Assembly: GCF_005153485.1 (NCBI RefSeq) | Contig: NZ_CP039740.1 | Coordinates: forward strand, 1,801,001 to 1,865,000 | DNA: 64,000 nucleotides | Direction: 5' to 3' | DNA from: Pseudolabrys sp. FHR47 | Lineage (GTDB): Bacteria; Pseudomonadota; Alphaproteobacteria; Rhizobiales; Xanthobacteraceae | Part shown: positions 17,354 through 25,712 of the stretch, piece after piece | Layout: each line of letters starts with the position of its first letter | Position numbering within the stretch: the first letter of the stretch is position 1 | Position numbers and translations under genes: made by a program | The notes under the pieces: generated by a model | Told to the model about the DNA's origin: nothing | What the model saw: only the letters and a program-made list of their open reading frames with translations | Database searches by the model: none

Positions 17354-18034
17354 TTACGCCGAGGTCGTGGAACCGAGCCGCGCATTGGCGGCGCGTAGCG
17401 CCGCGTTTTCTTCCTCCAGCGACTTGATGGTGTGGAACAGCCGCGCGGTCGACAGTTGCAGGAAGTAGAAGCCGAAGGTCGGGTTCTGGAAATAAAGCTG
17501 CATCACGTGATCGTAGGAGACGGCCAAAGTCTCGCCGGTCTCGATACATTCGATGGTGGCCGTGCGGGCCTTGCCGGGTTCGAGCAGGCCGAGCTCGCCG
17601 ATGATGCCGCCAGCGCCGATGTCGATGCCGCGTTCGACTACACGGAACCGCCCCGACATGATGAAGTGCAGTTCGCTTGCGGGATCGCCCTTCTGAAACA
17701 AGGTCGTTCCGGCATCGAAGTGACGCTTGGTCGTGAACGGCTTGAGCCAATCCAGCGATAGATCGCCATTGGCGGCGTCGTTGACCTGACGGATCAGGCG
17801 CTTCATCTGCCAGAAGCGCAGGGCGTTGATCGGGAACAGGATGATGTTGAGGATCAGTGTCGGATAGATCGCGGCCAGCGTCGACCACAGGATGAACAGG
17901 CAATTGGTCGTCATCGCCACGACGCGCAGCGGGATCATCGTCTTCATCATGTAGCCGATGATGTTGAGGATGACGGCCGCGGCCGATACGAGCATGACAA
18001 AGTCGATGTCGTTCAGCGACGTAGGAAAGTGCAT
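17354..18034 (-). CDS. Membrane-anchored cyclic-nucleotide-binding-domain protein
   Basis: A 226-residue protein from ATG 18034 (MHFPTSLNDIDF). Three hydrophobic helices (~9-27, 33-53, 55-72) are followed by a cNMP-binding (CRP-like) domain from ~95 to 195: FDAGTTLFQKGDPASELHFIM, then GGIIGELGLLEPGKARTATI in the phosphate-binding-cassette position. A short C-terminal coiled segment (IKSLEEENAALRAANARL) suggests oligomers. There is no helix-turn-helix. The topology of three helices plus a cNMP domain resembles Popeye-domain proteins, which would make it a membrane sensor of cAMP/cGMP; this is by topology only. Confidence 0.78.
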   Translation of the reverse strand: MHFPTSLNDIDFVMLVSAAAVILNIIGYMMKTMIPLRVVAMTTNCLFILWSTLAAIYPTLILNIILFPINALRFWQMKRLIRQVNDAANGDLSLDWLKPFTTKRHFDAGTTLFQKGDPASELHFIMSGRFRVVERGIDIGAGGIIGELGLLEPGKARTATIECIETGETLAVSYDHVMQLYFQNPTFGFYFLQLSTARLFHTIKSLEEENAALRAANARLGSTTSA

Positions 18035-18170
18035 TGCCAGGTTTTCCGAGGGCGATTGTGACAGTGATGCGACAGCGGGCAAATGGAGAGTCGTCAGCCT
18101 AGCGGATGTGACGTGGCCCGCAATTGCCGCGGCGTGAATTTCCGACGGCGGCACAGGGTTCCAAAGAGAA

Positions 18171-18196
18171 AAGGCCCGGGATTTCTCCCGGGCCTT
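18171..18196 (-). terminator. Intrinsic terminator of groESL, possibly bidirectional
   Basis: AAGGCCCGGGA (18171-18181) pairs perfectly over 11 bases with TCCCGGGCCTT (18186-18196) around a TTTC tetraloop. Read on the minus strand it lies 27 bases after the groEL stop and is followed by TTTTCTCTTT. On the plus strand CGTTTTTGT follows. Confidence 0.85.
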
Positions 18197-18222
18197 CGTT
18201 TTTGTGTCGCGTGACGCGGACC

Positions 18223-19884
<1,662 letters not shown>

Positions 19885-19890
19885 CTAGAC

Positions 19891-19997
19891 CCTCATCCTG
19901 AGGAGCGGCTTTAGCCGCGTCGCGAAGGATGAGGCCGATGAGTTCATTGCTCCCGTCCTTCGAGACGCCTGCCTGCGGCAGGCTCCTCAGGACGAGG
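19891..19997. repeat. Two palindromic repeats between groES and groEL
   Basis: CCTCATCCTGAGGAGCGGC...GAAGGATGAGG (19891-19934) and GTCCTTCGAGACGCCTGCC...TCCTCAGGACGAGG (19954-19997) are two related, oppositely arranged imperfect palindromes of the type scattered between genes in Bradyrhizobiaceae. They sit inside the groESL transcript, so they become mRNA hairpins. Confidence 0.8.
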
Positions 19998-20008
19998 GTT
20001 GTCCCTGC

Positions 20009-20323
20009 TTAGGCGGCCTTCTTCTTGGCCGCGACGCCCTCGAGGACGCCCATGATGTCGGACTCTTTCATGATCAGGAGATCCTGACCGTCGATCTTGA
20101 CCTCGGTGCCCGACCACTTGCCGAACAGCACGATGTCGCCGACCTTGACGTCGATCGGGGTGAGCTTGCCGCTTTCGTCGCGGCCGCCCGGGCCGACGGC
20201 GATGACTTCGCCCTGGCTCGGCTTTTCCTGCGCGCTATCGGGGATGATGATGCCGCCGGCGGTCTTCTGCTCGGCGTCGATGCGCTTGACGACGACACGG
20301 TCGTGAAGCGGGCGGAACTTCAT
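20009..20323 (-). CDS. groES: Co-chaperonin GroES (10 kDa)
   Basis: A 104-residue GroES starting at ATG 20323 ([16 protein letters not shown]), preceded by a strong AGGAGG six bases upstream. The mobile loop [20 protein letters not shown] and the sequence [21 protein letters not shown] are intact. It caps GroEL during folding. First gene of the operon, ~120 bases downstream of the CIRCE element. The upstream extension of the frame has no start support. Confidence 0.98.
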   Translation of the reverse strand: MKFRPLHDRVVVKRIDAEQKTAGGIIIPDSAQEKPSQGEVIAVGPGGRDESGKLTPIDVKVGDIVLFGKWSGTEVKIDGQDLLIMKESDIMGVLEGVAAKKKAA

Positions 20324-20443
20324 GGCAAACCTCCTAAGACTGAGTTTTTTGACGTTCCCGGTGTCGGGACATGGTCCCCTCCGACACCTCGCAACCGAGA
20401 TGGGAGAAGCATTTTGGGCCCGCAAGAGGGCTTCGGAAATTTT

Positions 20444-20470
20444 TTAGCACTCATTTGATGGGAGTGCCAA
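20444..20470. promoter_or_regulatory. CIRCE element (HrcA operator) of groESL
   Basis: TTAGCACTC (20444-20452), nine bases, then GAGTGCCAA (20462-20470). This matches the CIRCE consensus TTAGCACTC-N9-GAGTGCTAA with one mismatch. It lies upstream of groES only, so heat-shock repression by HrcA is expected for the whole operon. Confidence 0.95.
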
Positions 20471-20727
20471 CAATTCCGCCAAGGCCCTGAAATTCAATGG
20501 TTAACAGCAGGGGTGGGTAGGGTGAGGCGGGTCGGGATGCGCATTGCGGGGAGGTGCCGCTGGAGCCACGACAGCTTTCGGGAAACGGCCGGGGCAGGGC
20601 GTTGTTAGCAGGTTGCGGCGTCTGCTGCTAACGCATTGATTTTAAACAGTTTGTTCATCAATTCGGCTTGCAATGAACCGTGCCGGGACTGGAAAATTAT
20701 CGTCCGCTTGCTGCAATGGAGGACGGA

Positions 20728-21006
20728 ATGGGTTCGACGGTTTCGAGTGACTTTGTCAGGCAGGTCGAGGGCTACGGGCTGACCACGGCGCACATCCTTT
20801 ACCGCCGCCCCGATCATCGCTGGTTGCTGCAATCCTATGTCTGGCAGGCCTACGACCTGTTTCCCAAGTTTCCCGAGCTGCAGCGGTTTCTCGATTTCTG
20901 GCAGGCGAAGCTCGAGGGGCCGCTACACTCCGTCCAGGTCGCGCACTGCAAGCTGATCAAGCCGGCGGAGATGCGCAGCGTGAACGGCGAGTTCGTGCTG
21001 CATTAA
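20728..21006 (+). CDS. usg: Usg family protein
   Basis: A 92-residue protein from ATG 20728, which has GGAGG five bases upstream; ATG 20716 is in frame but overlaps that site. The sequence LTTAHILYRRPDHRWLLQSY, WQAYDLFPKFPELQRFLDFW and VQVAHCKLIKPAEMR is the alphaproteobacterial Usg family, first noted near trp genes. No trp genes are adjacent here. The function is not known from sequence. Confidence 0.85.
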   Translation: MGSTVSSDFVRQVEGYGLTTAHILYRRPDHRWLLQSYVWQAYDLFPKFPELQRFLDFWQAKLEGPLHSVQVAHCKLIKPAEMRSVNGEFVLH

Positions 21007-21010
21007 CTTG

Positions 21011-21118
21011 GTCATTCCGGGGCGCGGCCTCTTAAGGCCGCGAGCCCGGAATCCATATCCCCAGTGCTGCGGCTTATGGATTCCGGGTTCGCTCGCTTTG
21101 CTCGTGCTCCGGAATGAC
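21011..21118. repeat. Interspersed palindromic repeat
   Basis: Bounded by GTCATTCCGG (21011-21020) and CCGGAATGAC (21109-21118), with inner arms GGAATCCATA and TATGGATTCC and a GGCC-rich stem. This is a common composite palindrome of Bradyrhizobiaceae intergenic DNA. It begins five bases after the usg stop and may also end its transcript. Confidence 0.8.
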
Positions 21119-21229
21119 GGACGTGATTCATCGCCCGCGTTCTTTGATCGGCCCCGGGCAGGCCGCATTTCCTGTCTCCCCGGATTTCGCTTTCGCTCAT
21201 CCGGGCTACACGCTCTCGATAGAACGAGG

Positions 21230-21338
21230 GCGCGCGGAACGCCGGGGCTCGAACAGCCCCGCAGCCTCGTGTGAGTGTGAGTTAGATTCACACGAGTTAG
21301 TCACCACGGAATTGCCGAGCCTCCGGCGTTCCGCGCGC
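21230..21338. repeat. Large structured intergenic element with 16-base arms
   Basis: GCGCGCGGAACGCCGG (21230-21245) is perfectly complementary to CCGGCGTTCCGCGCGC (21323-21338). Nested inside are GGGGCT-CGAAC-AGCCCC (21244-21260) and CTCGTGTGA/TCACACGAG (21266-21274, 21288-21296), giving a cloverleaf-like fold. From memory, elements with this core (ending in a GAGTTAGTCACC stretch) recur across Bradyrhizobium and relatives, often followed by ~300 bases of related non-coding sequence, as here to about 21650. No convincing protein-coding frame is present. Confidence 0.65.
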
Positions 21339-21707
21339 GGTGTTTCTTAGGTTTGCTCCGCATGGCCCCCGGTGGACTCACGACCTTTCAGGCGAGCCCT
21401 TCTTACGTCGGGGCAGCCTATCCACCGCTGTGGGATTTCTTCAGGACGTGAGGCAACCTCCCGTCACCCCACGCCCAGTTACACTCCCCGTTGCGCGCGG
21501 TTTAGCGCGCCAGGACCGATGCGGCTTGGACCGCCGGGAGGGGAAACTGCGCCGCATCTCCGACGCCCCAACCCGGCCACCGCTCCCCGCCCCAGCATCT
21601 GAAGATGCTGTACAGACACCCCTCGCTAGATGGGGCGGGATGGATGGGAATATAGGGCTAGGCTGGCGACAGAGTCAATAGTCCTAGGAATATTATTTTA
21701 AGCACCT

Positions 21708-21791
21708 GTCGCCCCCGCGAAGGCGGGGGCCCATAGCCACAGCGCCATCGAGAGGTCAGGGCGTATGGGTCCCCGCCTTCGCGGGGACGAC
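21708..21791. repeat. Interspersed palindromic repeat (GTCGTCCCCGCGAAGGCGGG type)
   Basis: GTCGCCCCCGCGAAGGCGG at 21708 is mirrored by CCGCCTTCGCGGGGACGAC ending at 21791, with inner GCCCATA/TATGGGT pairing. It is a widespread alphaproteobacterial palindrome unrelated in sequence to the two elements before it. Confidence 0.8.
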
Positions 21792-21801
21792 GTCACCGCG
21801 A

Positions 21802-21840
21802 TCTCGCTTCCTCTCCCTCAAGGGGAGAGGGGAAGCGAGA
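21802..21840. repeat. Short palindrome TCTCGCTTCC...GGAAGCGAGA
   Basis: Arms TCTCGCTTCC-CTCTCCC and GGGAGAGG-GGAAGCGAGA surround a small TCAA-type loop. It is the fourth palindrome in the gene-free stretch 21007-21985, placed ~145 bases before the MFS start. It resembles the CCCTCCCC/GGGGAGGG repeats at 30921 and 41314 in style but not in exact sequence. Confidence 0.7.
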
Positions 21841-21985
21841 GCGTGCGGCGAGGCATTAGCAGTACTTCCATCACCAACCGTTATCGACGCCATTCACAAA
21901 TGTGCGTCCGCCATGTGCCAATCAGGCTTGTCCGAACCCGCGCCCATTGCCATGTCACGTGTCCCGCCATCGAGCCCAGCGCGCC

Positions 21986-23152
21986 ATGCCCGTCAACGAT
22001 CAACTCTCTCGCTACGGGCTGCTGCTCGGCAATTTCGCGACGGGCCTGTCGGTGCTGGCGCCGGCCGGCATGCTGGCGATCCTCGCCGACGGTCTCAATG
22101 TCGGCATCCGCGACGCCGGCTTGCTGGTGACCTTCGGCGCTATCGTCCTGTGCATCGGCTCGCCGGTGGTGGCCTGGCTGACGACGCGCATCGACCGGCG
22201 CACGCTCCTCGTGACAACGCTGGCAGTGATGGCGGCGGGGCAGGCGGCCATGGCGCTGGCGCCCAACTACGGCACCGTGCTGGCGCTGCGTCTGGCGATG
22301 CTGGCGGTCGCCGCCGTGTTCACGCCGCAAGCGGCGAGTGCGATCGGCCTGATGGTGTCCGACCGCGCCCGTCCCGGTGCGATCACCTTCATCTTTCTCG
22401 GCTGGTCCCTGGCGGTGGCCGCCGGCCTGCCGCTCATCACTTTGATCGCGGCTTATGCCGGATGGCGCGGGGCTTTCGCGTTCTCGGCTTTCGCGTCGCT
22501 GGTGCCGTGCATCATGCTGGCCATCGCATTGCCACGGCGGCTGATCGGACCGCCACTGTCGCTTGGCAGCTTCGTGCTGCTGATGCGCAACGCCAAGATT
22601 CCGATGCTGCTCACGATCACCATCCTGTTCATCGGCGGCCAGTTCATGGTCTTCGTTTATCTCGGGCCGCTGCTCAGCCAACTCGCCGGCGCCAGCCACG
22701 GGACCATCGGCATGATCTTCGCGCTGTATGGCGTGATGGGTTTCGTCGGCAATATTGTCGCAACGCGGATCGTCGGCCGGCTCGGCGGCTGGAAAACGTC
22801 GGTGATATTCCTGAGCTGCAATCTTCTCGGACTTCTGTTGTGGAGCGCCGGCGCCGGTGTGCTGGCATTGATGACAGCGGGCATGTTTTTTCTGGGGCTC
22901 GGCTTTTCTGCCAGCAACTCAATTCAGCAGGCGCGGCTGGTGCAGGCGGCGCCCGAGCTTGCCAGTGCGTCGGTCGCGCTCAACACCAGTGGCGTTTACG
23001 TCGGCCAGGCCATCGGTTCCGGCCTCGGCGGCGCCCTGTTCAGCGCCGGATTGTTGCGCGAGCTCGGTATGGTCGGCGTCATCTTCGTCGCGATGGCCAT
23101 CGTCATCTGGGCGCTGACGCGCGATCGTACGGTGCGCGTTTCGGTACCGTGA
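21986..23152 (+). CDS. MFS transporter (arabinose/drug efflux type)
   Basis: A 388-residue 12-helix carrier from ATG 21986 (MPVNDQLSRYGLLLGNFATG). The YbjJ/AraJ-like signature LSVLAPAGMLAILADGLNV and a motif-A-like TTRIDRRTLLV after helix 2 are visible. The frame extends upstream to 21902 but that extension lacks membrane-protein character and a ribosome site. It is a monocistronic gene, bounded by the repeat nest upstream and a 26-base palindrome 40 bases downstream. Substrate unknown. Confidence 0.88.
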   Translation: MPVNDQLSRYGLLLGNFATGLSVLAPAGMLAILADGLNVGIRDAGLLVTFGAIVLCIGSPVVAWLTTRIDRRTLLVTTLAVMAAGQAAMALAPNYGTVLALRLAMLAVAAVFTPQAASAIGLMVSDRARPGAITFIFLGWSLAVAAGLPLITLIAAYAGWRGAFAFSAFASLVPCIMLAIALPRRLIGPPLSLGSFVLLMRNAKIPMLLTITILFIGGQFMVFVYLGPLLSQLAGASHGTIGMIFALYGVMGFVGNIVATRIVGRLGGWKTSVIFLSCNLLGLLLWSAGAGVLALMTAGMFFLGLGFSASNSIQQARLVQAAPELASASVALNTSGVYVGQAIGSGLGGALFSAGLLRELGMVGVIFVAMAIVIWALTRDRTVRVSVP

Positions 23153-23191
23153 TCTTTCAAGGGTGACAAGAATACCATTCGCCTTATCGAA

Positions 23192-23217
23192 TTACCGCAT
23201 CGGACCCGATGCGGTAA
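23192..23217. promoter_or_regulatory. Perfect 26-base palindrome between MFS and DUF2336 genes
   Basis: TTACCGCATCGG (23192-23203), spacer AC, CCGATGCGGTAA (23206-23217): perfect 12-base arms. No T-run follows on either strand, so it is unlike an intrinsic terminator. It lies 95 bases before the DUF2336 start, suited to a dimeric regulator. Confidence 0.6.
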
Positions 23218-23290
23218 GCAACATCTAAATCAAATGCCGAATACTTCGCACATCGTTTCAGCGTGATTTAAGAGCTCTGCGCTCATATGG

Positions 23291-23309
23291 CGGTTGGAGG
23301 AAACAACCG
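23291..23309 (+). promoter_or_regulatory. Hairpin presenting the ribosome-binding site of the DUF2336 gene
   Basis: CGGTTG (23291-23296) and CAACCG (23304-23309) form a perfect six-base stem whose seven-base loop is GAGGAAA, the Shine-Dalgarno sequence. The ATG at 23312 is two bases beyond the stem. Stem formation would affect initiation. Confidence 0.6.
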
Positions 23310-23311
23310 TC

Positions 23312-24412
23312 ATGCCGTACGAAATTGCGTCGCTGAACGACCCGTCATTCACGCTCGCCGACGACCTGGCGAGCCTCGCCGCCGAACGTTCATCGGACAA
23401 GCGAGTCGAACTGCTCAGACGGATCGCGGAGGCCTACGCGACGCACGCCGAGCCGCCCGTGGCGACGGAGCGTTATCTCTTCAACGAGGTCATCTCCAAG
23501 CTGGTCGACAAGCTCCGCGGTTCGCATCGCGTCATCGCGTCGGACACGCTCGCTGCGATGAAGAACTTGCCCGACGATTTGGTGCGTTCGCTGGCGAGCG
23601 ATGCCGACATCGCCGTGGCGCAGCCGATGATCCGCGATTACAAGACCATGCCGGAGCCCATCCTGGTCGATATCGCCCGCACCGGCTCCCAGGAACATCT
23701 GCGTGTCATTGCCGCCCGCGACCAAGTGACGCCGCCGGTGACGGATGTCGTGGTCGAGCGCGGCGACAACACCGTTGTCGGCATTCTCGCCGCCAACAAC
23801 GGCGCGCAGTTCTCCGACGCCGGCATGCGCCGCCTGGTCGGCAAAGCCAGGGAAGACCGCCATCTGCAAGCTCTGCTGGTCGATCGCAAGGATCTCTCGC
23901 TGACCGCGGTCGAGTATTTGCTGCCGATGATCAACGAGGAACTGGCGCGGCGGCTATGCGCCAACGCGGCCCGGGCGAACAATGCCGCGGTAAAAACGTA
24001 TCTGGCCGAATGGCTCGCCGAGCGGAAGAAGAATGCCGAACGGACCGATGCCTATATCGCCGGGATCCGCAAGGGCGATCTCAACGCCGGCGATGTGCTG
24101 CGTGGGCTGTTCGCTCAAGGGAGGCTTTGCGACGCGGCGACCGTGCTGGCATCGGTGCTGTCGCTCGACCGGGATTATACATTCGGCGTGCTGGCGGGCA
24201 GCAATTTGCAATCCGCATTGCTGCTGATGCGCGCCGCGACTTTGTCATGGCCAGTCGTGGAGGCGTTCCTGAAGCTGCGCGAAGCCAAGTCCGCGGAATA
24301 CGAGTACCGGACGCCGCCGACGCGGGCGCAATATCTGACGCTCGACGCCGGCGCCGCGCAAAGGGTGGTCCGTTTCGCCAAGGTGCGTCAGGTGACTGCC
24401 GCGGCCAACTAG
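23312..24412 (+). CDS. DUF2336 domain protein
   Basis: A 366-residue soluble protein from ATG 23312 (MPYEIASLNDPSF). It is built of repeated helical pairs. Recognisable DUF2336 segments are LIFNEVISKL-like RYLFNEVISKLVDKL (~56-70), repeated DVVVERGDNTVVGILAANNGAQFS and RRLVGKAREDRHLQALLVDR, which read like HEAT-type units. DUF2336 proteins are alphaproteobacterial and of unproven function; some occur with stress or motility regulation. No conserved enzyme residues stand out. A hairpin-borne ribosome site and a strong palindrome upstream suggest regulated expression. Confidence 0.8.
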   Translation: MPYEIASLNDPSFTLADDLASLAAERSSDKRVELLRRIAEAYATHAEPPVATERYLFNEVISKLVDKLRGSHRVIASDTLAAMKNLPDDLVRSLASDADIAVAQPMIRDYKTMPEPILVDIARTGSQEHLRVIAARDQVTPPVTDVVVERGDNTVVGILAANNGAQFSDAGMRRLVGKAREDRHLQALLVDRKDLSLTAVEYLLPMINEELARRLCANAARANNAAVKTYLAEWLAERKKNAERTDAYIAGIRKGDLNAGDVLRGLFAQGRLCDAATVLASVLSLDRDYTFGVLAGSNLQSALLLMRAATLSWPVVEAFLKLREAKSAEYEYRTPPTRAQYLTLDAGAAQRVVRFAKVRQVTAAAN

Positions 24413-24586
24413 CAGCGATCCCGCGGGACGACTACGACAGGGCGATGCTGCCATCGTCAGCGTCGGCCAACTTTCGTCTGCGCTACTAAGATACTGACAA
24501 GTCAATGACCCTGACCCAAGGTATGACCATAGGGTTGCGGCATGTAACGAATACAACTACCACATAAACACTTGGCCAAGGTGCGT

Positions 24587-24831
24587 ATGGGTAGGTCCCC
24601 GGCCGACGCCCCAAAACCCCCGCCGGCCGGGGATTCCAAGCCAGCGCGTAAACGTCGCAGCTTCAAAATGCCGGACCACGAACCTGCGCTCGAAGAGCGT
24701 GTCCCGCCCAAACCTATGCTTTCGACAGCGATGACCGTGCGGTGAAGCACGCCCGTCGCGTGGTCGAGGATTCGGTTATCGAGGTCTGGCAGGCCTCGCG
24801 GCTTGTCGCGACGATCCGGCCTGAGGACTAG
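24587..24831 (+). pseudogene. Possible frameshifted remnant of a small conserved protein
   Basis: A frame from ATG 24587 (MGRSPADAPKPPPAG, then a basic SKPARKRRSF) stops at 24745. In the next frame, bases ~24714-24831 encode AFDSDDRAVKHARRVVED and [17 protein letters not shown] before TAG. That tail resembles short Bradyrhizobium proteins ending in an alternating ...IEVWqgsRLVarl... element. Joining the two frames needs one inserted base near 24715, so this looks like a decayed gene or two tiny unrelated frames. The stop overlaps the convergent SDR stop. The rest of the 24413-24827 gap shows nothing I can support. Confidence 0.35.
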
Positions 24832-25586
24832 CCGCGTCCGACGAAGGGCATATTGTTGGCCATCACCGTCATGAACAGGACGTTGGCGTCGAGGGGCAGG
24901 CTCGCCATGTAGACCACCGCGGCGCCGACATTGTCGGCGTTCATGCGCGGCTCCACCATCATGGTGCCGTTCGCTTGCGGCACGCCTTCGCCCTGCGCCA
25001 TGCGTTCGGTCATCGGCGTGATGGCGTTGCCGATGTCCACCTGGCCGCAGCAGATGTTGTACTTGCGGGTGTCGAGCGAGGTCGACTTGGTCAGGCCCGT
25101 GACCGCGTGCTTGGTCGCGGTGTAGGCGACCGAGAACGGCCGCGGCGCATGCGCCGAGATCGAGCCGTTGTTGATGATGCGGCCGCCTTGAGGATTCTGG
25201 CTCTTCATGATCTTGATGGCTTCCTGTGTGCACAGGAACATGCCGGTCAGGTTCGTGTTCACGACGTTCTGCCAAGTCTCGAACGGCAGTTCTTCCAGCG
25301 GCACCGGCGGTGCGCCGATGCCGGCATTGTTGAACAGCACGTCGAGGCGGCCGAAGCTGGCCTTGGTCTTGGCAAAGAGGTCGAGGATGGACTGACGCTG
25401 CGACACGTCGGTCGGCACGGCGAGCGCCTGCTGGCCGATGGCGTTAATCTCGGCGGCGACCGCGTCGAGCGGTTCCTTGCGCCGGCCCGCCAGCACCACA
25501 TTATAGCCGGCCTTGGCCAGTGCGATGGCCACGGCGCGGCCGACGCCGGTGCCGGCACCGGTGACGAGAGCGATCTTGGCGGTCAT
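24828..25586 (-). CDS. SDR family NAD(P)-dependent oxidoreductase
   Basis: A 252-residue classical short-chain dehydrogenase. The cofactor motif TGAGTGVG is at 9-16, NNAG near 87-90, a catalytic Ser in NNGSIS near 140, and YTATK (Y155, K159). The basic AGRRKEP after strand 2 favours NADP. The C-terminal segment ends MPFVGRG. The substrate is not deducible; the sequence resembles 3-oxoacyl-ACP-reductase-like SDRs. It is monocistronic, with its stop overlapping the remnant described above. Confidence 0.9.
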   Translation of the reverse strand: MTAKIALVTGAGTGVGRAVAIALAKAGYNVVLAGRRKEPLDAVAAEINAIGQQALAVPTDVSQRQSILDLFAKTKASFGRLDVLFNNAGIGAPPVPLEELPFETWQNVVNTNLTGMFLCTQEAIKIMKSQNPQGGRIINNGSISAHAPRPFSVAYTATKHAVTGLTKSTSLDTRKYNICCGQVDIGNAITPMTERMAQGEGVPQANGTMMVEPRMNADNVGAAVVYMASLPLDANVLFMTVMANNMPFVGRG

Positions 25587-25712
25587 AGGCAGTCCTCCCC
25601 GATGGGTACGTTTTCTTGTGCGGCCTGCCTAGCACAAAGGTCATCGATGCCACAGGGGGCGAAGCGCGCGGGACTATGCGCTGCGGCGCGGCCAATCGAG
25701 ATGTTCGGGGCG

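Noticed and set aside
21340..21681. 113-codon frame in the repeat nest
   Set aside because: It lies in the tail of the structured repeat; such frames are regularly open in these elements by G+C bias and have no protein-like features.
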